DNA from: Phaeocystidibacter sp965659725
GTDB taxonomy: Bacteria; Bacteroidota; Bacteroidia; Flavobacteriales; Schleiferiaceae
Direction of reading: 5' to 3'
NCBI GenBank assembly: GCA_965659725.1
Contig: CBFHXG010000008.1
Span: 17,041 to 81,040 of the forward strand
Length of the DNA stretch: 64,000 bases
In this document: piece after piece, positions 16,297-24,924 of the stretch
Position numbering within the stretch: position 1 is the stretch's first letter
Layout of the letters: every line of letters begins with the position of its first letter
Notes under the pieces: generated by a model
The model's input: only the letters and a program-made list of their open reading frames with translations
What the model was told of the DNA's origin: nothing
Databases searched by the model: none
Program-made: the position numbers and the translations under genes

Positions 16297-17334
16297 TTAT
16301 TTCTTGAGTTTTCCTTTGATGGCATCAGCAACCAAACACGCAATCACTTTACTGAGTTCAGATAATTGATGTGGAGAAGCTAATCCGGCTGAACCCTCGC
16401 AAATATGGAGGTATCTCGACTCGTCTCGCTGAGTGGTCTTGTAGATGTATTGTCTCGCTTGCTCCAATGTGAATCCGGTGGGAGTAGCAGCGCTCACTGG
16501 GATGCCTGGGATACTATCGAGATCGAGTTCAATTCCAAATGGACCTTCGGCCACAAAGTCGATTGAATCGCCAATGGCCTGATGGAATGGCAATATCTCA
16601 CGAACTGCGATGTCTTCGAACGTGCTGTAGCGCAGGTCGGGATCCTGACGAAGGATATCCATCATTTCCTGTGAATTATAGCTCTCATGCAGACCAACAA
16701 CAGCATATCGATCTAGCACACCATTTTCATGGGCATATCTAAATCCATTACCGGAGTGACGGCCTTCCATCGCGCGATAATCGGCATGAGGGTCCAGGTT
16801 GATCACAGATAGCAGGTCCTCATGCGTGTCGTACCACGCAGTGATGATCGGATAGGCATTGTTATGACCACCGCCGATCACAATAGGGAAGAGACCAGCT
16901 TTGTAGATCTCGGCAACAACGCTTCTCACTCTATCGTCCAGTTGCTGAGTAAGCTCGCGCAAGGCATTCAAACCCTGAGGCGTGTCTTCGCGTAGTTCTT
17001 TCGCCTCGGTCATGAGGTCTTCAGTAGCAATACTTCCCAAGAGAAGGATGTCATTTCCTCGCAAAAAGAAATTGTCTTGGATATTACATAGACCTTTCAG
17101 CGCTGGTTCCCAGGTCGATGAAGCTCCTGGTCGGCCGCAATTGGCTCGAATACCCACATCTTCGGGAATGAACAACACAGCGAACTTAGCGCCGGTTGCC
17201 TTTAAGGCCGATTCGAAATCGCCTTCCTCATCCAAGAGGTGCATGGTTTCACCCAGCTTTTGTTCTCCGGCACGAACTGAAGTGTGCGAGAGTACAAAGG
17301 GTCTGTCAAAGAGGTTGAGCAAATTGTCCATCAC
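16297..17334 (-). CDS. hutG: Formimidoylglutamase-like, arginase-family hydrolase
   Basis: 345 residues of the ureohydrolase (arginase) fold. The manganese-binding motifs are present: GGGHNNAYP, NLDPHADYR (DxHxD) and ELDLDSIPG (DxD). In hut context this family hydrolyses N-formimino-glutamate to glutamate and formamide. It starts ATGATG with its first codon overlapping the stop of the usp gene by 4 bp, showing translational coupling. The operon also encodes ftcD, which uses the same substrate by the folate route, so two alternative fates are encoded side by side. The exact substrate should be regarded as context-inferred. Confidence 0.88.
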   Translation of the reverse strand: MMDNLLNLFDRPFVLSHTSVRAGEQKLGETMHLLDEEGDFESALKATGAKFAVLFIPEDVGIRANCGRPGASSTWEPALKGLCNIQDNFFLRGNDILLLGSIATEDLMTEAKELREDTPQGLNALRELTQQLDDRVRSVVAEIYKAGLFPIVIGGGHNNAYPIITAWYDTHEDLLSVINLDPHADYRAMEGRHSGNGFRYAHENGVLDRYAVVGLHESYNSQEMMDILRQDPDLRYSTFEDIAVREILPFHQAIGDSIDFVAEGPFGIELDLDSIPGIPVSAATPTGFTLEQARQYIYKTTQRDESRYLHICEGSAGLASPHQLSELSKVIACLVADAIKGKLKK

Positions 17335-18149
17335 TCAAATACATCAAATACGTCGGTCAATCGCTTATGCTGATGAGCATTCATTACAAGCGTTGGGATC
17401 TTGGCATTGTTGGTAATGATCTTCTGATCGAAATTCCTACCCAACAAGTTCATGAAACCTTGCTCTTTATGATTCACTGCGGCTATGAGATTGGCGTCTA
17501 TTAGCTCGCTGTATTCGAGGAGTTCTGATGCAAAATCGGTCTTCCCCTCTGCGTGTATGGTAGTGTAATGAACCTGGTGATCATCGAGATAACGATGAGC
17601 AAATTGTTCATTCCTATAGGTTCTATTCCGCTGGAATTCATCGGTGTGATGCGCTACGAAGAGGTGCACTTTGGCTTCGAAAAGTCGGGATGCCTGGAGC
17701 GCTAAGCTCAATATCTGCTTGTCCTCGGAGGAAAGATCGATAGGCACAACGATGTTCTTGATCTCCGGCTTCGGCGGATCTTCCTGTGTGATCAAGAAAG
17801 GAACTCGAGCCGAGGTAACGATCTTCAATGCATGTGAACCGAACAGGTACTGCAATCCTTTTAGTCCGGATGTTCCCATTACCACCATGTATACTTCCAG
17901 CAATTCGGCAGCCTTGGCGATGTCTTCAAATAGATTACCTATCAAGATGTGTTGTTTGATAGGCACATCAGTATTAAATTGAGCCCGGAATTCTTCCATT
18001 TTCTTCTCCGCCTCCAGCGTTTGTTCCTCGTTGTCAACAACGTGCAGTAGAGAGATGCCGGCTTGAAATTCAGGAGCCAAACCGATCGCATATTCAACGG
18101 CATTGGCCGCAATATGGCTGAAATCCACGGGTATGAGTAATCTGCTCAT
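17331..18149 (-). CDS. Universal stress protein, two-domain
   Basis: 272 residues with two tandem Usp domains, roughly 1-140 and 148-272. Each begins with a short hydrophobic strand (RLLIPVDFSHIAANAVEYAI and IKNIVVPIDLSSEDKQIL). The first ends with MGTSGLKGLQYLFGSHALKI and the second with an N-x-K-E-QG segment and NAKIPTLVMN. The ATP-binding GxxG(9x)G(S/T) motif is partly kept in the first domain. Cytoplasmic. It overlaps hutI (4 bp) and hutG (4 bp), so it is embedded in the histidine-degradation operon, perhaps tying the pathway to energy or nutrient state. That link is inference. Confidence 0.93.
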   Translation of the reverse strand: MSRLLIPVDFSHIAANAVEYAIGLAPEFQAGISLLHVVDNEEQTLEAEKKMEEFRAQFNTDVPIKQHILIGNLFEDIAKAAELLEVYMVVMGTSGLKGLQYLFGSHALKIVTSARVPFLITQEDPPKPEIKNIVVPIDLSSEDKQILSLALQASRLFEAKVHLFVAHHTDEFQRNRTYRNEQFAHRYLDDHQVHYTTIHAEGKTDFASELLEYSELIDANLIAAVNHKEQGFMNLLGRNFDQKIITNNAKIPTLVMNAHQHKRLTDVFDVFE

Positions 18150-19405
18150 GGTTCGAATTCTTTGAATGAAACGCCATTGATCAAGATGGTATCGAGACTA
18201 TTTCTAGCGAAGTTATAGGGGATATATCCAAGACTATTCATCGGTTCAGTGATGATGAGGTTGGCGCGTTTGCCTTTGGCGATGCTTCCCATTTCATTTT
18301 CAAGACCAAGTGCATAGGCCGCATTGTGCGTCAGAGCAACCAAGGCTTCTTGAGGCGTGAGCTTCATTTGGATACAGGCCAAACTCCAAACAAAAAGAAG
18401 ATTTCCGGATGGCGTGCTGCCCGGATTGTAATCGGATGCTAGGGCTAGGGGCAGATCTTGAGCGATGATCTCACGAGCTGGTGTGTAAGGTATGCCGAGG
18501 AAGAAGCTGCAACTTGGCAGGGCTACAGGCATGCATCCCGACCCCTTGAGCGCTTCAAAGTCCTCCGGATCCATCACCTCCAAATGGTCCACACTCAACG
18601 CACCATTGTCGATACACGTTTCAATCCCTCCAAATGCATTGAATTGGTTGACATGCACCTTGGGTGTAAGGCCATGGTCCACACCAGCTTTTAGGATACG
18701 AGCGGTTTGCTCCTTATCGAAATAACCTTTCTCACAGAAAACATCGATGAAATCGGCCAATTCTTCTTCTGCAACTTTTGGGATCATGGTATTTACCACC
18801 AGATCGACATACGCATTTGGATCCTGCTTGTATTGCGGCGGAATGGCATGCGCTCCTAGGAAGGTTACCTTCACAGGGATGTCCACTCTCTTCTTGATGC
18901 GATTCGCTACACGGAGCATCTTCAATTCGGCCTCCAGACTAAGTCCATAGCCACTCTTGATCTCAACAGCAGTGGTGCCTGTGCGTACCATTTCATTGAG
19001 TCTGGCCATGGATTCATCATAGAGCTGCTCTTCGTCCATGGTCACCAGTTTGGCCACACTATTCAATATGCCTCCGCCTCTCGCCGCGATCTCTTCATAG
19101 GTCAAACCTTGGATCCTATCCTCGAACTCGCGGTCGCGTGGCTCAGCAAATACAAGGTGAGTATGACTGTCGATCAACCCAGGGATCACCCATTTGCCAC
19201 TGCAGTCGCGAATACCGGTCAAACCCGCAATATCGTCTGGATGGATATCGGACATCGACCCAAAGTCTACTATGCGCCCATCTTCGATCTCGAGGTAGGC
19301 ATTCTCAATTTCGTGTATCTGGTTCATCTGCTGACCTTTAAGGAAAGGTCGAGGTTCGCCCTCAATATGGACCAGTTTTTTGATGTTGGTAAGGAGTCGT
19401 TTCAT
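18146..19405 (-). CDS. hutI: Imidazolonepropionase
   Basis: A 419-residue amidohydrolase-superfamily metalloenzyme that opens 4-imidazolone-5-propanoate to N-formimino-glutamate. The metal-binding HxH is in VIPGLIDSHTHLVFAEPRDR. Family landmarks include GLTYEEIAARGGGILNSV, VEIKSGYGLSLEAELKML, TFLGAHAIPP, DVFCEKGYF and ALASDYNPGSTPSGNLLFV. It is the first gene of the hut run; its stop overlaps the usp start by 4 bp. HutH and HutU, which supply its substrate, are not in the window. Confidence 0.96.
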   Translation of the reverse strand: MKRLLTNIKKLVHIEGEPRPFLKGQQMNQIHEIENAYLEIEDGRIVDFGSMSDIHPDDIAGLTGIRDCSGKWVIPGLIDSHTHLVFAEPRDREFEDRIQGLTYEEIAARGGGILNSVAKLVTMDEEQLYDESMARLNEMVRTGTTAVEIKSGYGLSLEAELKMLRVANRIKKRVDIPVKVTFLGAHAIPPQYKQDPNAYVDLVVNTMIPKVAEEELADFIDVFCEKGYFDKEQTARILKAGVDHGLTPKVHVNQFNAFGGIETCIDNGALSVDHLEVMDPEDFEALKGSGCMPVALPSCSFFLGIPYTPAREIIAQDLPLALASDYNPGSTPSGNLLFVWSLACIQMKLTPQEALVALTHNAAYALGLENEMGSIAKGKRANLIITEPMNSLGYIPYNFARNSLDTILINGVSFKEFEP

Positions 19406-19535
19406 GGTTTAACGAAGATACGAAACCTGTAGGCGAAACGGTAGGATTTAACCCTCCAGTTTTGCCTTGAAAACCCCGAATTATCTTACTTTCAAGGAGT
19501 AGAAAAGGAATTAACTTGCTCAATGTCGATGAATC

Positions 19536-19565
19536 TTGTGAGACCATCGCAAAGCACTATTTTTG
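19536..19565 (+). promoter_or_regulatory. Promoter of aroC, predicted leaderless
   Basis: TTG (19,536-19,538), 19 bp, then TATTTTTG (19,558-19,565): an exact Bacteroidota promoter. Only four bases separate it from the aroC ATG, so transcription would begin at about the start codon. Confidence 0.75.
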
Positions 19566-19569
19566 AAGT

Positions 19570-20634
19570 ATGGCAGGAAATACGTTTGGGACACATTTAC
19601 GCTTGACGACCTTTGGAGAATCGCATGGAGCGGCCATCGGTGGCATTGTTGAAGGTTACCCTGCCGGTATTGAAGTTGATTTCGATGCAATTCAAAAAGC
19701 ACTAGATCGACGTAAACCGGGACAATCCGACCTCACAACCGACAGAAAGGAGAGTGATACAGTGCAGTTCCTCTCGGGATTCCACGAGGGAATTTCGCTC
19801 GGAACACCTATCGGATTCATCATTCCCAATACCAATCAAAAGAGCAAGGATTACGATAAGCTGAAGGATGTTTATCGCCCTTCCCATGCCGATTACACAT
19901 GGGATGCCAAATACGGTCGACGTGATCACCGCGGTGGCGGGCGTTCATCTGCCCGCGAAACCGCCTGTAGGGTTGTTGGTGGAGCCTTGGCAGCTCAACT
20001 GCTCCATGGGGTCACCGTTCGAGCCTTTGTGCAAAGCGTTGGACCAGTAGAAATGACCACCGATTACAGAGAACTCGATCTATCTGCGATCGACCATAAC
20101 CTGATCCGCTGTCCAGAACCCAAAGCTGCGGCTGAAATGGAAACCTATATCCGCAAGCTGAAGGAGGAAGGCGATTCAGCCGGAGGATGCATTCAATGCG
20201 TGATCCAAGGCGTGCCGGCCGGCTGGGGAGAACCTGTCTTTCACAAGCTACACGCTGTATTAGGAGCGGCTATGCTGAGTATCAATGCAGTGAAAGGATT
20301 TGAATACGGTTCGGGCTTCGCAGGCACTTTGAAGACCGGGTCAGAAGTGAACGATGAGATCGAATCCTTTGGAAAGAATGCTACCAATCATTCAGGCGGT
20401 GTGCAAGGAGGTATTTCCAATGGTGAGGACATTTACTTTCGGGTGGCCTTCAAACCGATCGCCTCTATCAAGAAGAAGCAAAAAACCATTAATAAAGAAG
20501 GGGAGAGGGTGGATCTCGAGATCGATGGACGTCATGACCCCACAGTTCTTCCTCGCGCCGTGCCCATCGTAGAAGCGATGGCACAACTAACTCTCGCAGA
20601 CCTCATGCTGCAGGGTAAGACCAATCGAATTTAA
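19570..20634 (+). CDS. aroC: Chorismate synthase
   Basis: A 354-residue FMN-dependent enzyme that makes chorismate from 5-enolpyruvylshikimate 3-phosphate, the last step of the shikimate pathway. Signatures are GESHGAAIGGIVEGYPAGI at the N-terminus, RRKPGQSDLTTDRKE, RPSHADYTWDAKYGRRD with HRGGGRSSARET, and NHSGGVQGGISNGEDIYFRV. The C-terminus, with EIDGRHDPTVLPRAVPIVEA, is complete. It heads a plus-strand run aroC-symporter-asmA-porE with gaps of 16, 19 and 4 bp. See the promoter entry for its unusually close -7 box. Confidence 0.97.
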   Translation: MAGNTFGTHLRLTTFGESHGAAIGGIVEGYPAGIEVDFDAIQKALDRRKPGQSDLTTDRKESDTVQFLSGFHEGISLGTPIGFIIPNTNQKSKDYDKLKDVYRPSHADYTWDAKYGRRDHRGGGRSSARETACRVVGGALAAQLLHGVTVRAFVQSVGPVEMTTDYRELDLSAIDHNLIRCPEPKAAAEMETYIRKLKEEGDSAGGCIQCVIQGVPAGWGEPVFHKLHAVLGAAMLSINAVKGFEYGSGFAGTLKTGSEVNDEIESFGKNATNHSGGVQGGISNGEDIYFRVAFKPIASIKKKQKTINKEGERVDLEIDGRHDPTVLPRAVPIVEAMAQLTLADLMLQGKTNRI

Positions 20635-20650
20635 ACGTACCCCCACGTTC

Positions 20651-22102
20651 ATGAAGAAGTTACCACTACACGTACGCATCATTATTGCGCTGATCCTAGG
20701 CATCATTTGGGCTGTTCTTTCAAGTATTTACGGATGGTCCGCCTTTACCATCAACTGGATCAAGCCCTTTGGTGATATATTCATCAATGTCCTCAAAATG
20801 ATCGCCGTACCCCTCGTACTGTTCAGCGTTATTTCAGGTATCCATAGCTTAGGTGGTGGCGCCGCGCTTGGTAGGTTGGGAGTCAAAACGCTTGGCTTCT
20901 ACTTGGTGACAACCATCTTTTCGATCTCGGTTGGGCTAGCACTTGTGAATGTGTTTCAGCCAGGCAGTTTTGCAGGTGAGGAAAACCTGACTGTGAACCG
21001 AATCAAATACGAAATCTGGGCACAAGAAAGCGGTGTTGTCATCAAAGACAACAAGCGTTTGATCGATGATCCACAGTATGCCTCTTATCTAGATAGCGCC
21101 CAAGCGGCTTTCCAAGCGGAGAATGACCCAGAGACCATGGATGAGGAAGTTGCCAAGGCCATGGCCGCTGCGCAGAATGAAAAGGAGAAAGGACCACTGA
21201 ACTTCCTTGTGGAGATGGTTCCGAGCAATATCTTCAAGTCGTTTACCGAATACGAAATGTTACAGGTAATCTTCTTTGCTATTCTCTTCGGCTTGGTGAT
21301 GGTGAATCTACCTCATGAAAAAACGGTGGCCATGAAGGGCTTCGTGGATAGCGCGAACGAGATCTTTATCAAGATGGTGGATATCGTCATGAAGTTTGCC
21401 CCATTCTTTGTTTTTGCCCTCATGGCAGGTGCCATGGCGAAAATGGCGGGCGACGATCTAGGGGCGATGTTGAATACCTTCAAAGCCCTCGGGGTGTACA
21501 GTTTAGTGGTCTTGGGAGGCTTGATCATCATGGCCTTTGGTATCTACCCTGTGGTTATCGCTTCGCGGATCAAGAAAGCCGCCGGGTGGAGCTTCGGGAA
21601 GTCGTACATGTACTTCTTGAAAGGCATCCGTCCAGCTCAGTTATTGGCGTTTTCAACCAGTTCTTCAGCAGCCACTCTTCCAGTTACCATCGAATGTGTA
21701 AACGATAACTTGGGAGTTGAAGAAGAGATTTCAAGCTTTGTACTACCCATCGGGGCAACAGTGAATATGGATGGAACCAGCCTATATCAGGCAGTGGCCG
21801 TAGTATTTCTTGCCCAGCTTCATATGGTAGATCTCGACTTTGCCCAACAGGTGACCATCGTTCTTACCGCCACCTTAGCCTCTATTGGATCTGCAGCAGT
21901 TCCAAGTGCAGGGTTGATCATGTTGATCCTCGTGCTTTCGAGCGTTGGACTCAATCCGGCGTGGATCGCACTTATATTCCCGATCGATCGACTATTGGAT
22001 ATGTGCAGGACGGTTGTGAACGTTACGGGAGATGCTACCGTATCTTCTCTGGTCGCACAAACAGAAAACAAGCTTCACCTCGTTATAAACAACAAAGATT
22101 AA
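20651..22102 (+). CDS. Dicarboxylate/amino acid:cation symporter (DAACS family)
   Basis: A 483-residue inner-membrane sodium- or proton-coupled symporter of the GltP/DctA family. It has the N-terminal membrane helices, the re-entrant loop motif STSSSAATLPVT and the GATVNMDGTSLYQAVAVVFL motif that lines the substrate site. The C-terminal stretch with DRLLDMCRTVVNVTGDA contains the aspartate and arginine region that helps decide between glutamate/aspartate and neutral substrates. An extra hydrophilic insert of about 80 residues (ENLTVNRIKYEIWAQESG through EEVAKAMAAAQNEKEK) lies between helices 3 and 4. Likely substrate is glutamate, aspartate or a C4-dicarboxylate. Confidence 0.93.
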   Translation: MKKLPLHVRIIIALILGIIWAVLSSIYGWSAFTINWIKPFGDIFINVLKMIAVPLVLFSVISGIHSLGGGAALGRLGVKTLGFYLVTTIFSISVGLALVNVFQPGSFAGEENLTVNRIKYEIWAQESGVVIKDNKRLIDDPQYASYLDSAQAAFQAENDPETMDEEVAKAMAAAQNEKEKGPLNFLVEMVPSNIFKSFTEYEMLQVIFFAILFGLVMVNLPHEKTVAMKGFVDSANEIFIKMVDIVMKFAPFFVFALMAGAMAKMAGDDLGAMLNTFKALGVYSLVVLGGLIIMAFGIYPVVIASRIKKAAGWSFGKSYMYFLKGIRPAQLLAFSTSSSAATLPVTIECVNDNLGVEEEISSFVLPIGATVNMDGTSLYQAVAVVFLAQLHMVDLDFAQQVTIVLTATLASIGSAAVPSAGLIMLILVLSSVGLNPAWIALIFPIDRLLDMCRTVVNVTGDATVSSLVAQTENKLHLVINNKD

Positions 22103-22121
22103 TCACTTAGCACACTGAACC

Positions 22122-24920
22122 ATGCGCAAGTTCCTACGCTTCTTTCTTACTCTGATCGTACTGATCGTAGCCGCCCTCGTGCTCATTCCGATCCTGTTCA
22201 AGGACCAGATCTTCGAGCTAGTACGCAAGGAGAGCAACAACGCCATCAAAGGCGAAGTTGTGATCGAGGACATGTCGTTGAGCCTCTTCAGCTATTTTCC
22301 TAATCTCACCTTGGGTCTGCAGAATGTTAAGGTGAAGGGCGAAGGCACATTTGAAGGCATCAATCTAGTTGATGTAGAAGATGTCTACGTGGAGATCGAC
22401 CTCTTCAGCGCATTTAGTGGAACGAACTTGGAGATCGAAAGCATTCAACTTAAAAAGGCCGACCTCTACGTGTTGGTTATGCCTGATGGCGAGGCTAATT
22501 ACGATATCGCCAAGGAAAGTGAGGATCAACCCGAAGAAGAAGCTTCTGTAGAAAGCGCGAATTATACACTGAAGTTGAAGGACTTCTCATTGAATGACTG
22601 TTCGATCATCTACGACAACCGCAGTGCAGGCATGTTCGCGAAGGTTGAAGGGGTCGATCACGATCTATCGGGAGACTTCAGTGCCGATGTGGTGGACATG
22701 CGTACCAGTACACAAATTGAAGCGCTTACCGTTAGCTCAGGCAGTGTAGATTACCTCCGCACCGTAATGGTTTATGCAGATGTTAACATGCGTTACGATT
22801 CGCAACAAGGCATTGTGACATTGTCCGACAACGAGCTGCATATCAATGGATTGTCGCTTGCAGCCGATGGCTCAGTTACAATGGGCGACGCAATGGAACT
22901 GGACTTGAATTTCTCGGCTCCTTATACCGAATTTAAAGAGGTGCTTTCCCTGATTCCTGAGTTCTACATGAACGACTTTGATGATATTAAGACGTCAGGA
23001 TCCTTCGCCCTCAAGGGATTCGTGAAAGGAACAATGGACGAAAGCGAGAGCCTGCCTTCCTTGGCGCTTGACCTCAGCATCTCGAATGCATCCTTCCAAT
23101 ATCCAGACCTTCCTGCTGGTGCAGATAACATGAATGTGGAAGTGCACATCAAGAAGCCACAAGGGATTGCAGACCTTACCACAATCGACATTCCTAAATT
23201 CAACGGAAATCTTGCTGGTCAGCCGGTAAATGCCCGACTATCCGTTGTGAACCCTACGACAGATCCTAAGATCGATCTGGAGGCGAAGACGGATCTCGAC
23301 CTGAATAAGGTGGCTCAAATGATGCCACAAGAAGATCTATCCTACGGTGGACGCGTAGTAACGGACCTCATTCTCAAGGGCAAGCTATCCGACTTCGAGG
23401 CACAAAATGCATCTAAGATCACCGCCGAAGGGACGGTTCAGCTTTCCAAATTCCAGGCAAAGACATCTTCCTTCGGACTTCCATTCGAATTGGACACGAT
23501 GGACATGGCTTGGAGCCCGAGGACAGTGCGTGTTTCTACCATTCAAGGCAACTTGGGTAAGAGCAATTTTGAAGGTCGAGGTTCATTGGACAACCTGCTG
23601 AGTTATTTAATTACAGACACTACTTTGATAGGGCGGTTTGTGATGACAAGCACACTCTTCGATCTCGATGAACTCGCCGCTGCTGCACCTGCTGCTGAAA
23701 CACCGCTGGCAGAGGAGTCAGAAACGGATATCACTGCGGTGCGCATTCCGGATAATCTGGATATCGACTTCGACGCACAAGTGGATAAGGTGGTTTACGA
23801 CGGCATGGAGCTGGAAGATGTACGTGGTCGTTTGATGCTGTTGAATGGAACGGCCTACCTCGAACAATTCAAGATGGATGCGCTTGGAGGAAGGATAGCT
23901 ATGAATGGGAGCTACGACTCCAAGCCAGAGCGACCAGAGGTTCTTTTCAACGTAAACCTGCAGAGCATCTCATTCAGTCAGGCTTTTGCCAATCTCGACA
24001 TGCTCAAGGCATATGCTCCATTGGCTCAATCAGCCGTGGGGAACTTGAATACGGAATTCTCCTTGAATGCTTTATTGGACAATGATATGACACCTATCTT
24101 GTCTTCTATTACTTCTCGCGGATTGCTGAATACGATGGGAGTGAAGGTTGAGCCCGATGTGTTGAACCAGGTGGCCAGTAGGTTGAACAATGACCGCTAC
24201 CGCTCCCTTCAATTGGGCAACACCAAAATAGGCTACACTATTGAGCAAGGAAGGCTTTCGATTCAGCCGTTAGATATGAAGATCGGTGGACAGAATGCCA
24301 CTGTGCGCGGTTCTGCTGGATTGGATCAAAGCATGAACTTCGAGATCCTTACCAAAGCACCTATCAGCGCTATCAAAGTTCCCGATGAGGTCAAACAGTT
24401 GGGCATAAGCGGAGATATCGATGTGAAGATAAAGCTGGGAGGAACCTTTACCGAGCCAACCATAGGCTTGGACTTCGGAGATGTCACAACGGATATCCAA
24501 AATCAAGTTCAATCTGTCATTCAAAATGAGATCAACAATCAGGTGATCCAATTGAATAATCAGGCGAATCAAGAACGAGATAGGCTACTGGCACAAGCGA
24601 GAGCGGAAGCCCAAAAGATCAAGGACGAAGCAAAGGTTCAGGCTGATCGGATCAGAGCGGAGGCACAACGACTTGCCCAAATAACGAGAGATGAGGCTAA
24701 CCGTCAGGCAAATAGATTGATACAAGAAGCAGGCGGTAATCCTATTGCCAAGGCTGCTGCTGAAAGAGCGGCTCGAGAAGTTCGGGCGGAAGGAGATAGA
24801 AAGGCCAATCAGATCATTTCAGAAGCTGAAAAGCGCGCCAAGCAAGTAGAAGATACGGCTGCTCAACGCGCCGACCAACTCATTAAGGAAGCGGAAGAAA
24901 ACTCACAGATCAACAATTGA
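22122..24920 (+). CDS. AsmA-like protein with long C-terminal coiled coil
   Basis: 932 residues. A single N-terminal membrane anchor (residues about 5-26, FLRFFLTLIVLIVAALVLIP) is followed by an AsmA-type periplasmic region: IEDMSLSLFSYFPNLTLGL near 50, repeated beta-rich segments, and the C-terminal AsmA module around 600-780 (FSLNALLDNDMTPILSSITS; IKLGGTFTEPTIGLDF). AsmA-family proteins form beta-groove bridges implicated in phospholipid transport to the outer membrane. The last 140 or so residues are a charged Ala/Glu/Arg/Gln coiled coil (AQARAEAQKIKDEAKVQADR, continuing in heptads), rich in near-repeats of RAEAQR and EAEKRA. The gene starts 19 bp after the symporter and ends 4 bp before the PorE-like gene. 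Confidence 0.9.
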   Translation: MRKFLRFFLTLIVLIVAALVLIPILFKDQIFELVRKESNNAIKGEVVIEDMSLSLFSYFPNLTLGLQNVKVKGEGTFEGINLVDVEDVYVEIDLFSAFSGTNLEIESIQLKKADLYVLVMPDGEANYDIAKESEDQPEEEASVESANYTLKLKDFSLNDCSIIYDNRSAGMFAKVEGVDHDLSGDFSADVVDMRTSTQIEALTVSSGSVDYLRTVMVYADVNMRYDSQQGIVTLSDNELHINGLSLAADGSVTMGDAMELDLNFSAPYTEFKEVLSLIPEFYMNDFDDIKTSGSFALKGFVKGTMDESESLPSLALDLSISNASFQYPDLPAGADNMNVEVHIKKPQGIADLTTIDIPKFNGNLAGQPVNARLSVVNPTTDPKIDLEAKTDLDLNKVAQMMPQEDLSYGGRVVTDLILKGKLSDFEAQNASKITAEGTVQLSKFQAKTSSFGLPFELDTMDMAWSPRTVRVSTIQGNLGKSNFEGRGSLDNLLSYLITDTTLIGRFVMTSTLFDLDELAAAAPAAETPLAEESETDITAVRIPDNLDIDFDAQVDKVVYDGMELEDVRGRLMLLNGTAYLEQFKMDALGGRIAMNGSYDSKPERPEVLFNVNLQSISFSQAFANLDMLKAYAPLAQSAVGNLNTEFSLNALLDNDMTPILSSITSRGLLNTMGVKVEPDVLNQVASRLNNDRYRSLQLGNTKIGYTIEQGRLSIQPLDMKIGGQNATVRGSAGLDQSMNFEILTKAPISAIKVPDEVKQLGISGDIDVKIKLGGTFTEPTIGLDFGDVTTDIQNQVQSVIQNEINNQVIQLNNQANQERDRLLAQARAEAQKIKDEAKVQADRIRAEAQRLAQITRDEANRQANRLIQEAGGNPIAKAAAERAAREVRAEGDRKANQIISEAEKRAKQVEDTAAQRADQLIKEAEENSQINN

Positions 24921-24924
24921 TAGT

